Below are positions 44,930-53,612 of a DNA stretch of 64,000 bases, in pieces. Under the pieces are notes generated by a model. The model did not search any database. It was not told the DNA's origin and was given only the letters and a program-made list of their open reading frames with translations. The stretch comes from Paenibacillus sp. LHD-117 (GTDB lineage Bacteria; Bacillota; Bacilli; Paenibacillales; Paenibacillaceae), in contig NZ_JAVFVT010000011.1 of assembly GCF_030929555.1 (NCBI RefSeq), positions 62,001 to 126,000 on the forward strand, read 5' to 3'. Each line of letters opens with the position of its first letter. Position 1 is the stretch's first letter. The translations under genes and the position numbers were made by a program.

Positions 44930-46687
44930 ATGGCAAAAAATAAAATTATCGTTGTCGGCGGCGGCCTTGCCGGCCTAATGGCAACGATCAAGGCAGCGGA
45001 AGCCGGTATCCACGTTGACCTGTTCTCCCTCGTGCCGGTCAAGCGTTCCCACTCCGTGTGCGCGCAAGGCGGCATCAACGGCGCGGTGAACACCAAGGGC
45101 GAAGGCGACTCCCCGTGGGAGCACTTCGACGATACCGTCTACGGAGGCGACTTCCTGGCGAACCAACCGCCGGTCAAGGCGATGTGCGAAGCCGCGCCTG
45201 GCATTATCCACTTGATGGACCGGATGGGCGTCATGTTCAGCCGTACTTCCGAAGGATTGCTCGACTTCCGCCGGTTCGGCGGCACCAAACATCACCGTAC
45301 GGCTTTCGCCGGCGCTACGACAGGCCAGCAGCTGCTGTACGCGCTGGACGAGCAAGTTCGCCGCTGGGAAGCAGCGGGTCTGGTTAACAAATTTGAGCAT
45401 TGGGAATTCCTGGGCGCGGTGCTTGACGACGACGGCGTTTGCCGCGGCGTATCCGCACAGGATCTGCGCTCCATGGAAGTACATACCGTTCGCGCTGACG
45501 CGGTCATTCTGGCGTCCGGCGGCCCCGGTATTATTTTCGGCAAAACGACAAACTCGGTTATCAATACGGGAACTGCCGCAAGCGCGGTGTACCAGCAAGG
45601 CGTCAAGTACGCTAACGGCGAGTTCATCCAAATCCATCCGACGGCGATCCCAGGCGACGACAAACTGCGCCTCATGTCGGAATCCGCGCGCGGCGAAGGC
45701 GGACGGATCTGGACGTACAAGGACGGCAAGCCTTGGTACTTCCTCGAAGAGAAGTATCCGGCCTACGGCAACCTGGTTCCGCGCGACATCGCGACTCGCG
45801 AAATCTTCTCCGTCTGCGTAGACCAGAAGCTTGGCATCAACGGCGAGAACATGGTGTACCTCGACCTGTCCCATAAGGATCCGAAGGAACTCGACGTGAA
45901 GCTCGGCGGCATCATCGAAATTTACGAGAAATTCATGGGCGACGACCCTCGCAAAATCCCGATGAAAATTTTCCCTGCGGTTCATTACTCCATGGGCGGC
46001 ATGTGGGTCGACTACAACCAAATGACGAATATCCCAGGTTTGTTCGCGGCAGGCGAATGCGAATACCAATATCACGGCGCGAACCGTCTCGGCGCGAACT
46101 CCCTGCTGTCCGCAATCTACGGCGGCATGGTAGCCGGTCCGAAAGCGGTCGAGTACATCAAGGGTCTCAAGAAGTCGGCGGAAGACGTAGCCTCGTCCGT
46201 ATTCGAGCGCGATACGAAACGCCATACCGAGAAGTACAACCGCATTCTCGGCATGAACGGCACGGAGAACGCTTATGTCATTCATAAAGAGCTTGGCGAG
46301 TGGATGACGAACAACATGACCGTCGTTCGGTTCAACGACAAGCTGGAAGCGACGATCGGCAAGATCAAGGAACTCAAGCAGCGTTACCAGAACATCAACA
46401 TTAACGATACGGCGCAATGGAACAACGCCGGCGTGGCGTTCACGCGCCAGCTGTGGAACATGCTTGAGCTTTCCGAAGCGATGACGCTCGGCGCCTTGAT
46501 GCGGAACGAAAGCCGCGGCGCCCACTACAAACCGGACTTCCCGGAACGCGACGACGATCAGTTCATGAAGTCGACGATCGCCGACTGGACGCCGGACGGG
46601 CCGAAAATCTCCTACGAGGACATTGACGTTAGCCTGATCGCTCCGCGCAAACGCGACTACTCGACCGAAAAGAAGAAAGGAGAATAA
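44930..46687 (+). CDS. sdhA: Succinate dehydrogenase flavoprotein subunit
   Basis: 585 residues. The FAD-binding motif VVGGGLAGLMATIKAAEAG is N-terminal. VKRSHSVCAQGGINGAVN contains the histidine that covalently binds FAD, and KHHRTAFAGATTGQQLL, HPTAIPGDDKLRLMSESARG and MGGMWVDYNQMTNIPGLFAAGECEY form the succinate site. The order CAB and the length fit the Gram-positive, menaquinone-reducing type. AAGGAGCG lies upstream and sdhB follows 2 bp after the stop. Confidence 0.97.
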   Translation: MAKNKIIVVGGGLAGLMATIKAAEAGIHVDLFSLVPVKRSHSVCAQGGINGAVNTKGEGDSPWEHFDDTVYGGDFLANQPPVKAMCEAAPGIIHLMDRMGVMFSRTSEGLLDFRRFGGTKHHRTAFAGATTGQQLLYALDEQVRRWEAAGLVNKFEHWEFLGAVLDDDGVCRGVSAQDLRSMEVHTVRADAVILASGGPGIIFGKTTNSVINTGTAASAVYQQGVKYANGEFIQIHPTAIPGDDKLRLMSESARGEGGRIWTYKDGKPWYFLEEKYPAYGNLVPRDIATREIFSVCVDQKLGINGENMVYLDLSHKDPKELDVKLGGIIEIYEKFMGDDPRKIPMKIFPAVHYSMGGMWVDYNQMTNIPGLFAAGECEYQYHGANRLGANSLLSAIYGGMVAGPKAVEYIKGLKKSAEDVASSVFERDTKRHTEKYNRILGMNGTENAYVIHKELGEWMTNNMTVVRFNDKLEATIGKIKELKQRYQNININDTAQWNNAGVAFTRQLWNMLELSEAMTLGALMRNESRGAHYKPDFPERDDDQFMKSTIADWTPDGPKISYEDIDVSLIAPRKRDYSTEKKKGE

Positions 46688-46689
46688 CG

Positions 46690-47454
46690 ATGGCCGAAAC
46701 GACTGTAGCATCCAAAACCGTTAAGTTTATCATTTCCCGTCAGGATACGCCGGAATCTAAGCCGTACACGGAAGAGTTCGAGCTGCCTTACCGTCCGAAC
46801 ATGAACGTCATCAGCGGTTTGATGGAAATCCAGCGAAACCCGACGACGGCGGACGGCGCGAAGACGTCTCCGGTCTGCTGGGAATCCAATTGTCTGGAAG
46901 AAGTATGCGGCGCTTGCTCGATGGTCATCAACGGCAAACCTCGCCAAGCATGCAGCGCGCTGATCGATCAGCTGGAGCAACCTGTTCGTCTGGAGCCGAT
47001 GCGCACGTTCCCGGTCGTCCGCGACCTCGTCATCAACCGCGAGCGCATGTTCAATGCCTTGAAGAAGGTCAAAGCATGGATTCCGATCGACGGCACATAC
47101 GACCTCGGTCCCGGACCGCGGATGGCGGAATCGAAGCGCCAATGGGCGTACGAGCTGTCCAAGTGTATGACATGCGGCGTCTGCCTGGAGTCCTGCCCGA
47201 ACGTGAACGACCGCAACAGCTTCATCGGTCCTGCGGCGATCTCGCAGGTTCGACTATTCAACGCTCACCCTACGGGCGAGATGAACAAGGAAGAACGTCT
47301 CGACGAACTGATGACGGACGGCGGCATCGAAGGCTGCGGCAACTCGCAGAACTGCGTGCGTTCGTGTCCGAAGGGCATTCCGCTGACGACATCCATCGCG
47401 GCGATGAACAAGGACACCACCACACATCTTTTCAAAAAATGGCTTGGCATGTAA
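46690..47454 (+). CDS. sdhB: Succinate dehydrogenase iron-sulfur subunit
   Basis: 254 residues. The N-terminal ferredoxin domain binds [2Fe-2S] through CWESNCLEEVCGACSMVING with a fourth cysteine in RQAC. The C-terminal domain has SKCMTCGVCLESCP and CGNSQNCVRSCPKGIP for the [4Fe-4S] and [3Fe-4S] clusters. It links the flavoprotein to the cytochrome subunit. GAAAGGAGA overlaps the end of sdhA, and a terminator follows. Confidence 0.97.
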   Translation: MAETTVASKTVKFIISRQDTPESKPYTEEFELPYRPNMNVISGLMEIQRNPTTADGAKTSPVCWESNCLEEVCGACSMVINGKPRQACSALIDQLEQPVRLEPMRTFPVVRDLVINRERMFNALKKVKAWIPIDGTYDLGPGPRMAESKRQWAYELSKCMTCGVCLESCPNVNDRNSFIGPAAISQVRLFNAHPTGEMNKEERLDELMTDGGIEGCGNSQNCVRSCPKGIPLTTSIAAMNKDTTTHLFKKWLGM

Positions 47455-47510
47455 TCCAGCGTCTCGTCATCGCAGGTTTTGCCTATTTCATGGGCAGCCG
47501 GCATATCAAG

Positions 47511-47546
47511 GCCTCGCAAGCGGACAACCGCAGCGGGGCTTTTTTT
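47511..47546 (+). terminator. sdhCAB terminator
   Basis: GCCTCGC (47511-47517) pairs with GCGGGGC (47533-47539, one T-G pair), followed by seven T residues. Confidence 0.75.
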
Positions 47547-47561
47547 GCGCCTATTTGATAT

Positions 47562-47576
47562 TGATAATTATTATCA
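47562..47576 (+). promoter_or_regulatory. Fur box
   Basis: TGATAATTATTATCA is a perfect 7-1-7 inverted repeat matching the Fur consensus TGATAAT-N-ATTATCA. It lies about 90 bp before the MFS promoter, so it may govern a second, iron-regulated start. Confidence 0.75.
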
Positions 47577-47666
47577 TAGCAGTCGATTTTATCATAAGCA
47601 ATTTGCGCATCCTTGTCAATCGCGGGAAGACTAACGGGGGATACTATTCGGAGGGAGACAAGCGGG

Positions 47667-47715
47667 TTGCCAAAAAAAGTTGCGCCTGATAAGATAGTTA
47701 ACGAACGTTCGTTAA
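47667..47715 (+). promoter_or_regulatory. Promoter with TetR-type palindromic operator
   Basis: TTGCCA (47667-47672), 17-bp spacer, TAAGAT (47690-47695), followed directly by TTAACGAACGTTCGTTAA (47698-47715), an 18-bp perfect palindrome of the kind bound by TetR/AcrR repressors. The cognate repressor is not encoded nearby; the TetR gene at 651 has a different operator. Confidence 0.75.
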
Positions 47716-47768
47716 GCAATCTCGCAGGCCATCTTTCGAGAAATTCAAACAGCAGAGGGATTACATTC

Positions 47769-48962
47769 ATGAAACCGATCAAACAACAAAAAGCAGTTAT
47801 CGTTATTCTTCTCAGCAACATCTTCATTGCATTCGTTGGCATCGGGCTAGTCGTTCCGGTGATGCCGTCGATTATGACAGAAATGAACTTATCGGGCAAA
47901 ACAATGGGGTATCTCGTTGCGGTATTCGCGGTGGCTCAGCTTCTCATGTCGCCGATTTCCGGACGATGGGTCGACCGGTACGGCAGGAAAAAAATGATTC
48001 TGGCCGGTTTGTTTCTATTCGCGGTCTCGGAGCTGCTCTTCGGGCTAGGGCAACATGTCTCCGTGTTGTACGCATCCAGATTGCTGGGAGGCGTCAGCGC
48101 CGCTTTCGTCATGCCGGCGGTAACAGCCTATTTGGCCGATATTACGACTGTCGAGGAACGCCCTCAAGCGATGGGGTATTTATCCGCCGCGATCAGCACC
48201 GGCTTCATTATAGGACCGGGCATTGGCGGTTTCGTCGCGGAGCACGGCATCCGTTTGCCGTTTTATTTGGCGGCGGGAATCGCCTTCGCCGCTTGCGCCG
48301 TATCGTTGTTCCTATTGAAGGAACCGATGACCAAGAAGCAGCTTGCGGAGCTTGCGGGGCAAACAAAGGAATCCAGCTTCTTCGGGGATTTGAAGAAATC
48401 GTTCCGGCCGGATTATTTTATCGCCTTTCTGATCGTTTTCGTCCTGGCGTTCGGCTTGTCCGCGTACGAGACGATATTTAGTTTGTTCTCCGATCATAAA
48501 TTCGGATTTAGTCCGCAGGACATTGCGGCCATCATTACCATAAGCGCCGTCTTCGGCGTTATCGTGCAGCTGTTCCTGTTCGGGAAGATGGTAGAGAAAA
48601 TCGGGGAGAAACGTTTGATCCAGCTCTGCTTGGTCGCTGGCGCCGTTTTGGCGGTTCTATCCACCATGGTCGACGGATTCTTGTTGGTGCTCGCGGTGAC
48701 TTGCTTCATCTTCCTTGCGTTCGATTTGCTTCGTCCGGCATTAACCTCTTACTTATCCAAAGCGGCAGGGAAGGAACAAGGTTATGTCGCGGGGATGAAT
48801 TCCACGTATACGAGCATGGGCAACATCGCGGGTCCGGCGCTCGGAGGCATGCTGTTCGACGTCGATATCAACTTCCCGTATTTATTTGCCGCCGTCGTCA
48901 TTTTCATTGGCCTGCTTCTTACGACAGTATGGAAGGAGCGCCAGCCAATAAAGTCGAATTAG
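47769..48962 (+). CDS. MFS efflux transporter (NorA/YmfD-like)
   Basis: 397 residues with about 12 membrane helices. The drug:H+ antiporter signatures are visible: GRWVDRYGRKKMIL (motif A) and ISTGFIIGPGIGGF (motif C). The start at 47769 has GCAGAGGG upstream. A TTG at 47667 with a strong GGAGGGA site is also in frame and would add 34 residues, but that region looks like promoter and operator. The Fur box and TetR-type palindrome upstream suggest double control by iron and a chemical ligand, as for siderophore or drug exporters. The substrate is unknown. Confidence 0.88.
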   Translation: MKPIKQQKAVIVILLSNIFIAFVGIGLVVPVMPSIMTEMNLSGKTMGYLVAVFAVAQLLMSPISGRWVDRYGRKKMILAGLFLFAVSELLFGLGQHVSVLYASRLLGGVSAAFVMPAVTAYLADITTVEERPQAMGYLSAAISTGFIIGPGIGGFVAEHGIRLPFYLAAGIAFAACAVSLFLLKEPMTKKQLAELAGQTKESSFFGDLKKSFRPDYFIAFLIVFVLAFGLSAYETIFSLFSDHKFGFSPQDIAAIITISAVFGVIVQLFLFGKMVEKIGEKRLIQLCLVAGAVLAVLSTMVDGFLLVLAVTCFIFLAFDLLRPALTSYLSKAAGKEQGYVAGMNSTYTSMGNIAGPALGGMLFDVDINFPYLFAAVVIFIGLLLTTVWKERQPIKSN

Positions 48963-49012
48963 ACCGATGCTATACCATACGCCGTACCGTGCCAGTCTGC
49001 GGTCTGAATTAT

Positions 49013-49054
49013 ACTCAAATTTGAGGTTGTATATTACTCAAATTTGAGTATAAT
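49013..49054 (+). promoter_or_regulatory. Two operators around the MDR-PadR promoter
   Basis: ACTCAAATTTGAG (49013-49025) and ACTCAAATTTGAGT (49036-49049) are perfect palindromes 23 bp apart. The second lies in the spacer of TTGTAT (49027-49032), 16 bp, TATAAT (49049-49054). The PadR regulator co-transcribed downstream is the likely ligand-responsive repressor. Confidence 0.75.
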
Positions 49055-49096
49055 CTGTGAATAGGGATAACGAACGAAAGAAGGATAGGTGAGAAG

Positions 49097-50665
49097 ATGG
49101 ACGCGGATAAAAGCAACACGAAGCTAGTCGTAGCGGGTCTAATGTTGGGGTTATTCATGGCTGCGCTGGATCAGACGATCGTATCGACCGCGATGGCGAC
49201 GATCATCAAGCAGCTGGGCGGGTTCGAATATTTTATTTGGGTATACTCGGCCTATATGATCGCGATGGTCGTGGCGACGCCGATCTTCGGGAAGCTGTCG
49301 GACATGTACGGCCGTCGCAGGTTCTTCCTGCTCGGACTCGGCTTGTTCGTGATCGGCTCCATTCTGTGCGGAACGGCCATGAACATGGAGCAATTGATCA
49401 TCTATCGCGCCATTCAAGGGATCGGCGGCGGGGCGTTGATGCCGATCGTGTTCGCGATTATTTTCGATATGTTCCCAGCGGAGAAACGCGGCAAAATGAT
49501 GGGTTTGTTCGGGGCCGTATTCGGCATTTCGAGCGTATTCGGTCCGATCATGGGGGGAGCCATTACGGACAACTTCAGCTGGCGCTGGATTTTCTACATT
49601 AACGTACCGATCGGCATCCTGTCGTTTTTGTTTATTCTCAAAGCTTACCATGAATCGAAAGTAGTTAAAAAACAATACATCGACTGGGCGGGCGCGATTC
49701 TGCTGACGACGTCCATTCTGCTGCTGATGTTCGGACTGGAGCTCGGCGGCACGGATGGCTGGGCTTGGGGGTCGGCGCAAACGATCAGCTTGTTCGCGGG
49801 CGCGGGCGTATTGCTCGCCTTGTTCTTGTACGCGGAGACGAAAGCCAAGGATCCGATCGTTAATCTCGGCTTGTTCGGCAGGCAGGTGTTCACGAGCAGC
49901 ATGATGATCAGTTTGTTCTACGGCGGCGTTATGATGGCGGGCGCGACGTACATCCCGATTTTCATCCAGGGCGTCTTCCACAAGACGGCCACGGAAACAA
50001 GCACCGTGCTTATTCCGATGATGCTGGCCGTCGTCGTGAGCAGCCAGATCGGCGGCCGCGTCGCGGACAAATTCAAATTCCGCAACGTCATGGTCATTTC
50101 CGGTTTGACGCTGCTCGCCGGCACGCTGCTGCTGGGTTACGGGTTGGACACGTCGACGAGCAGAGGCATCATTACGCTTTATATGATCGTTATCGGTCTC
50201 GGCATGGGCGTTTCGTTCTCATTGCTTAATATTTCCGCGCTTAGCGCCGTACCGCCGCAATCCAAAGGTTCGGCCACGTCCTTGATTACGTTCTTCCGGA
50301 CGATCGGCTCCGCGCTCGGCATAACCGTATTCGGCGTCATTCAGAAATCGAGCTTCCAGTCGGGGCTCGAAGAGGTACCAGATCTGAGCCCGGCGTTCGC
50401 GGAGCAGATCAAAGGCGGCCAAGCGCTGCTGGATCCCGCCGTGCAAGCGCAGATGGGATTAAGTGAGGATTTGGTAACCTCCTTGCTTGGCAAGCTGGCC
50501 GACTCTATTATCGAAGTGTTCCAATGGTCGGCTATTCTGCCGATTGCGGCGCTTGTGTTCGCGATTCTAATGGGCAGCGCCAGAATGAAATCCGCTGCGT
50601 CCCCATCCGCTTCCGGCCAGGAAGGCGGCGGACATCCGGCAGAGCCGTCGCTGCGCAGAGGATAA
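49097..50665 (+). CDS. MFS multidrug transporter, DHA2 (EmrB/QacA) family
   Basis: 522 residues and 14 predicted membrane helices. [16 protein letters not shown] at the first helix is the DHA2 family signature D1, followed by [13 protein letters not shown] (motif A) and [20 protein letters not shown] (motif C). These proteins export cationic or amphiphilic drugs with proton exchange. The C-terminal tail is polar. The PadR gene begins 4 bp after its stop codon, so regulator and pump form one operon from a promoter carrying two palindromes. Confidence 0.92.
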   Translation: MDADKSNTKLVVAGLMLGLFMAALDQTIVSTAMATIIKQLGGFEYFIWVYSAYMIAMVVATPIFGKLSDMYGRRRFFLLGLGLFVIGSILCGTAMNMEQLIIYRAIQGIGGGALMPIVFAIIFDMFPAEKRGKMMGLFGAVFGISSVFGPIMGGAITDNFSWRWIFYINVPIGILSFLFILKAYHESKVVKKQYIDWAGAILLTTSILLLMFGLELGGTDGWAWGSAQTISLFAGAGVLLALFLYAETKAKDPIVNLGLFGRQVFTSSMMISLFYGGVMMAGATYIPIFIQGVFHKTATETSTVLIPMMLAVVVSSQIGGRVADKFKFRNVMVISGLTLLAGTLLLGYGLDTSTSRGIITLYMIVIGLGMGVSFSLLNISALSAVPPQSKGSATSLITFFRTIGSALGITVFGVIQKSSFQSGLEEVPDLSPAFAEQIKGGQALLDPAVQAQMGLSEDLVTSLLGKLADSIIEVFQWSAILPIAALVFAILMGSARMKSAASPSASGQEGGGHPAEPSLRRG

Positions 50666-50669
50666 CACG

Positions 50670-51227
50670 ATGTCCGTAAAGCTGCTCGTTCTGGGGTTGA
50701 TGATGGAGCAGGATCGTCATCCCTATGACATTCGCCAGACGATAAAAGCCCGGAATTGGCATGTTACTTTCAATGTGCGCGACGGCTCCTTGTATTACGC
50801 GGTCGATCAGCTTCGGGAAGAAGGCATGATCGAAGCGGCGGAGGTCGTGCAGATTTCCGGCCAGAACAGGCCGGACAAAACGATTTACCGCATAACGGAC
50901 AAAGGCAGGGAGGCGCTGAACCGGATGCTTAACAAGCAGCTGGGAGAGACGGCTTTCCCGCAGCATCCAGTCTTGCCGGCTCTGCCGTTCATTCGGCATG
51001 GCGATCGGGACCGCACGCTCCGTCATTTGGAGAGTCAGCTGACGGCATGCAAGGAGCGAATCGCGTTAATGGAATCCGTCCAGAAGTTGAAGGAAGGGGC
51101 GCTGCCGCGAGGTTCGATCCACTTACTGCGCGGCATTCTGAAGTTCAGCTTGGCAGAGAAGGAGTGGCTGGACGAAATCATCGCGGAAGCGAGGAACGGA
51201 AGGCTATTCGAGCCTAAGCCTTTATAG
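50670..51227 (+). CDS. PadR family transcriptional regulator
   Basis: 185 residues. The winged helix (about 4-75) has LVLGLMMEQDRHPYDIRQTI, VRDGSLYYAVDQLREEGMI and YRITDKGREAL. The C-terminal part (about 95-175) is the long helical dimerisation arm (Vir_act_alpha_C). PadR proteins of this type repress their own operon with a multidrug pump and release DNA when a drug binds. The gene is tightly coupled to the upstream transporter. Confidence 0.92.
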   Translation: MSVKLLVLGLMMEQDRHPYDIRQTIKARNWHVTFNVRDGSLYYAVDQLREEGMIEAAEVVQISGQNRPDKTIYRITDKGREALNRMLNKQLGETAFPQHPVLPALPFIRHGDRDRTLRHLESQLTACKERIALMESVQKLKEGALPRGSIHLLRGILKFSLAEKEWLDEIIAEARNGRLFEPKPL

Positions 51228-51262
51228 CCCCTGCTGGCGAGTGAATAACGCCATAACAAACA

Positions 51263-51316
51263 AACCGCCAAGGACCAGGTCCTTGGCGGTTATTGCCGTT
51301 CTGCGGCAATTGCCGC
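51263..51316. terminator. Terminator hairpin and adjacent palindrome
   Basis: AACCGCCAAGGA (51263-51274) pairs perfectly with TCCTTGGCGGTT (51280-51291), a strong stem with a weak T-run, between two convergent genes. Next to it, GCGGCAATTGCCGC (51303-51316) is a further perfect 14-bp palindrome. Confidence 0.7.
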
Positions 51317-51340
51317 TGGCATGCTAGGCAGTTGCTGCGC

Positions 51341-51649
51341 TTACATCCACTGCTCGCCCCATGCTTGGATCGATTCGATGACGGGCTGCAGATCGCGCCC
51401 TTTGGGCGTCAGCTCGTATTCGATCCGCACCGGCATCTCCGGATAGACTTGACGGTTCACAATGCCAAGCGTCTCCAGCTCTTTCATTCGGTCGGTTAAC
51501 ATTTTATCGCTCATCTCGGGAATTTGCTCTTTCATGTCCTTGAATCTCTTCGGACCGCCAAGCAGCACCCGTATAATTCTGCCCGTCCACTTCTTCCCTA
51601 ACAAATCCGCCGCTGCTTCGTATCTTGGGCACATTGTCGAATAATCCAC
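51341..51649 (-). CDS. HxlR family transcriptional regulator
   Basis: 102 residues from a GTG (read as Met) with GGGGTGA about 6 bp upstream; an ATG seven codons inside and a longer upstream frame are the alternatives. The winged helix is complete: LLGKKWTGRIIRVLLGGPKR, MSDKMLTDRMKELETLGIVN and YELTPKGRDL. The single N-terminal cysteine in MCPRYEAA is typical of HxlR proteins, some of which sense aldehydes or oxidants through it. The target is unknown; a divergent partner is absent. An EamA transporter gene begins further upstream on the same strand. Confidence 0.85.
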   Translation of the reverse strand: MDYSTMCPRYEAAADLLGKKWTGRIIRVLLGGPKRFKDMKEQIPEMSDKMLTDRMKELETLGIVNRQVYPEMPVRIEYELTPKGRDLQPVIESIQAWGEQWM

Positions 51650-51725
51650 CGAAATCACCCCGCTTTTTGTATTTACATTGTAGCATATGTACGAACAAAA
51701 AGTAAGTGCCAGCATGTGCCAGCGC

Positions 51726-52586
51726 TTACAACCGGATAACGATCAGTCCGCCGATCAAACATAAGAAAGCCGCCCATTGAATTATCGTGAGCCGTTCCTT
51801 ATAAAGCAGGATGGAGCCCGCGGCAATGACGAGACCGTTCGTCGCGAAGATCGGCGCCGCCAGATTGGCTTGTCCGGTCGCGATGGCGATGGCATACAAT
51901 TGAAGACCGCCGTAGCTGAATACCCCTGCCAGCAGACCGAGCCGCAAGCCCGTAAGCCGCGCGGCTTTCGATTCCGTCCCGGATTCGCCAGTTGGGATCA
52001 AGAACCAGAGCAGCGATAAGCCATATGCGATGAACAGGATCGTCGCGTTCGGCAGGCCGAGCTCGTCGGTTACCTTCAATCCGCCGTTCCGGAATGCGAA
52101 TAACAGGATGGCCAGCCCGACGAGCAGGAACCACTTTCGTTCCTTGATCGTCATAGGTTCTTTCCGCCTATAAGCAATACATACGACAGCCAACAGTAAC
52201 AAAGCGATTCCGAAGGCTTGCGCCAAGGAAAGCGGCTCGTCGTAATACCAGGTGGACACGGCCACAACAAGCACGATATTCATATTAGTCAGCGGCGATG
52301 TCAGACTGGCAGGTCCATAACGCAAAGCTTCCATGAACAAAGCGTTGCCCCAAGCGGAGCCGGCTCCGATCAATAGACCCGCGGCCCATATTCTCAGATC
52401 GCCAAGCCAATGGAAGGTCAGCGTTCCTTCGAACCAAGCATGGATGCCGAAGCCCGCCGCACCCGCCGCATATAAGCCAAGCAGAAGAAAGCGTGTCGCG
52501 CCTCCGTTCATCTGGGACACTTTCATCCACCAACCGGCTAAGCCGAACAACGCCGAACTGCCGATGGCTGTCCATAACCACAACAT
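51726..52586 (-). CDS. EamA/DMT family transporter
   Basis: 286 residues and ten membrane helices arranged as two five-helix halves (first half about 1-137, second 150-286). Each half closes with the family pattern seen in SPLTNMNIVLVVAVSTWYYDEPLSLAQAFGIAL and in APIFATNGLVIAAGSILLYKERLT. Members export amino acids, purines or other metabolites; the substrate here is unknown. The gene is on the same strand as the HxlR regulator downstream of it (76 bp), so read-through control is possible. Confidence 0.85.
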   Translation of the reverse strand: MLWLWTAIGSSALFGLAGWWMKVSQMNGGATRFLLLGLYAAGAAGFGIHAWFEGTLTFHWLGDLRIWAAGLLIGAGSAWGNALFMEALRYGPASLTSPLTNMNIVLVVAVSTWYYDEPLSLAQAFGIALLLLAVVCIAYRRKEPMTIKERKWFLLVGLAILLFAFRNGGLKVTDELGLPNATILFIAYGLSLLWFLIPTGESGTESKAARLTGLRLGLLAGVFSYGGLQLYAIAIATGQANLAAPIFATNGLVIAAGSILLYKERLTIIQWAAFLCLIGGLIVIRL

Positions 52587-52692
52587 AATCCACGCTCCCG
52601 AAATTTGTTACACAATTGAAATGTTGCTGTGACACTCCGATTACATGCCGGGGTTAAGATAGATCCAAGACCCCCTTTTCATATATCGATTG

Positions 52693-52723
52693 GGACCTGC
52701 CGCTGGCGGGTCCACTTTTTTTT
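52693..52723 (+). terminator. Orphan plus-strand terminator
   Basis: GGACCTGCC pairs with GGCGGGTCC around GCT, followed by eight T residues. No plus-strand gene precedes it: both neighbours run on the minus strand. It may end a small untranslated RNA transcribed from the gap at 52587-52692. Confidence 0.55.
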
Positions 52724-52736
52724 GTTCGCAGTAAGA

Positions 52737-52777
52737 AGCCGGATGCGCGAGGACAATAACGCCCCATGCATCCGGCT
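52737..52777 (-). terminator. Terminator after the PHP phosphatase gene
   Basis: AGCCGGATGC (52737-52746) pairs with GCATCCGGCT (52768-52777), 15 bp beyond the stop codon of the phosphatase on the minus strand. The T-run is weak (TTCTT). Confidence 0.55.
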
Positions 52778-52791
52778 AACGATCAATCCGC

Positions 52792-53601
52792 TTATAAAGG
52801 CACATTGATTGGCTGGCGGTTCCGGTAAAACACCCATTGCGAGAATCCGATCTCTTTCAGCCGCTTCGCTACAAGCTCCCATTCGTCTCCGACCCTGCTC
52901 GGCACATGGGCGTCGGAGCCGAACGTGACCCTTACCCCGAAGTGGAGCGCTCTCTCCAGAATATCGTCCGATGGGTACCAGCCGCCGACGTCCTTGGTGC
53001 TTCCTGACGTATTAATCTCGATCGAAACGCCGCATTCCGCGATGGTGCGCAAACAATCGTCAATCTCCGCGTGGGCGGGGATATCGGAGAAAGCGGGGTA
53101 ATAGCCCTTCATCGCGTCAATATGGCCGAGAATGTCGAACATGCCGCTCCGCGCCGATTGTTTGATCAGATCGTAGTAGCTCCGTTTCTCCTCCACATGT
53201 TTCGACTCGTGAAGGTTCTTCCACCGGTTGCGATTGAAGATGCTGACGCCTCCGACCTGATGGACCGATCCGATCAAATAATCGAAAGGTACGCCTTCGT
53301 ACGCTTTGCGGTAATCCTCCGCGTACTCGGGAAAGAAGTCCGACTCCATGCCGAGAAGCACTTCGATCCGTCCCTCGTACTTATGCTTCAGGCGGAGCAC
53401 CTCATCGACGTAATTCGCGAAATCGCTTCTCGCCATCGCGATGCCCGGCGAAGGTTGATCCTTTTCATGGTAGAAGTATGGAGAATGATCCGAGATGCCG
53501 ATCGCTTGCAGTCCGGCGTCTATGCCGGCGATGATGTAATCTTCGATGTTGCCGTCCGCATGCCCGCATCTGAGATGATGGGTATGTAAATCGAATTTCA
53601 A
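52792..53601 (-). CDS. Histidinol-phosphatase-like PHP family protein
   Basis: 269 residues from a TTG start with AGGAG 8 bp away; the GTG three codons upstream overlaps that site and is rejected. MKFDLHTHHLRCGHADG is the first metal-binding motif of the PHP fold, with later GISDHSPYF, GMESDFFPEY, DILGHIDAM and FGSDAHVPSRVG supplying the other His/Asp ligands. The family includes HisK/HisJ histidinol phosphatases of Bacillus; with no other his genes nearby, a different sugar or inositol phosphate substrate is possible. It lies 11 bp after the LysR gene on the same strand. Confidence 0.8.
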   Translation of the reverse strand: MKFDLHTHHLRCGHADGNIEDYIIAGIDAGLQAIGISDHSPYFYHEKDQPSPGIAMARSDFANYVDEVLRLKHKYEGRIEVLLGMESDFFPEYAEDYRKAYEGVPFDYLIGSVHQVGGVSIFNRNRWKNLHESKHVEEKRSYYDLIKQSARSGMFDILGHIDAMKGYYPAFSDIPAHAEIDDCLRTIAECGVSIEINTSGSTKDVGGWYPSDDILERALHFGVRVTFGSDAHVPSRVGDEWELVAKRLKEIGFSQWVFYRNRQPINVPL

Positions 53602-53612
53602 TGCAATCACTC

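Noticed and set aside
44975..46711. 578-residue open frame antisense to sdhA
   Set aside because: sdhA is fully supported by motifs; the antisense frame has no recognisable domain and reflects the strand-symmetric GC codon bias.
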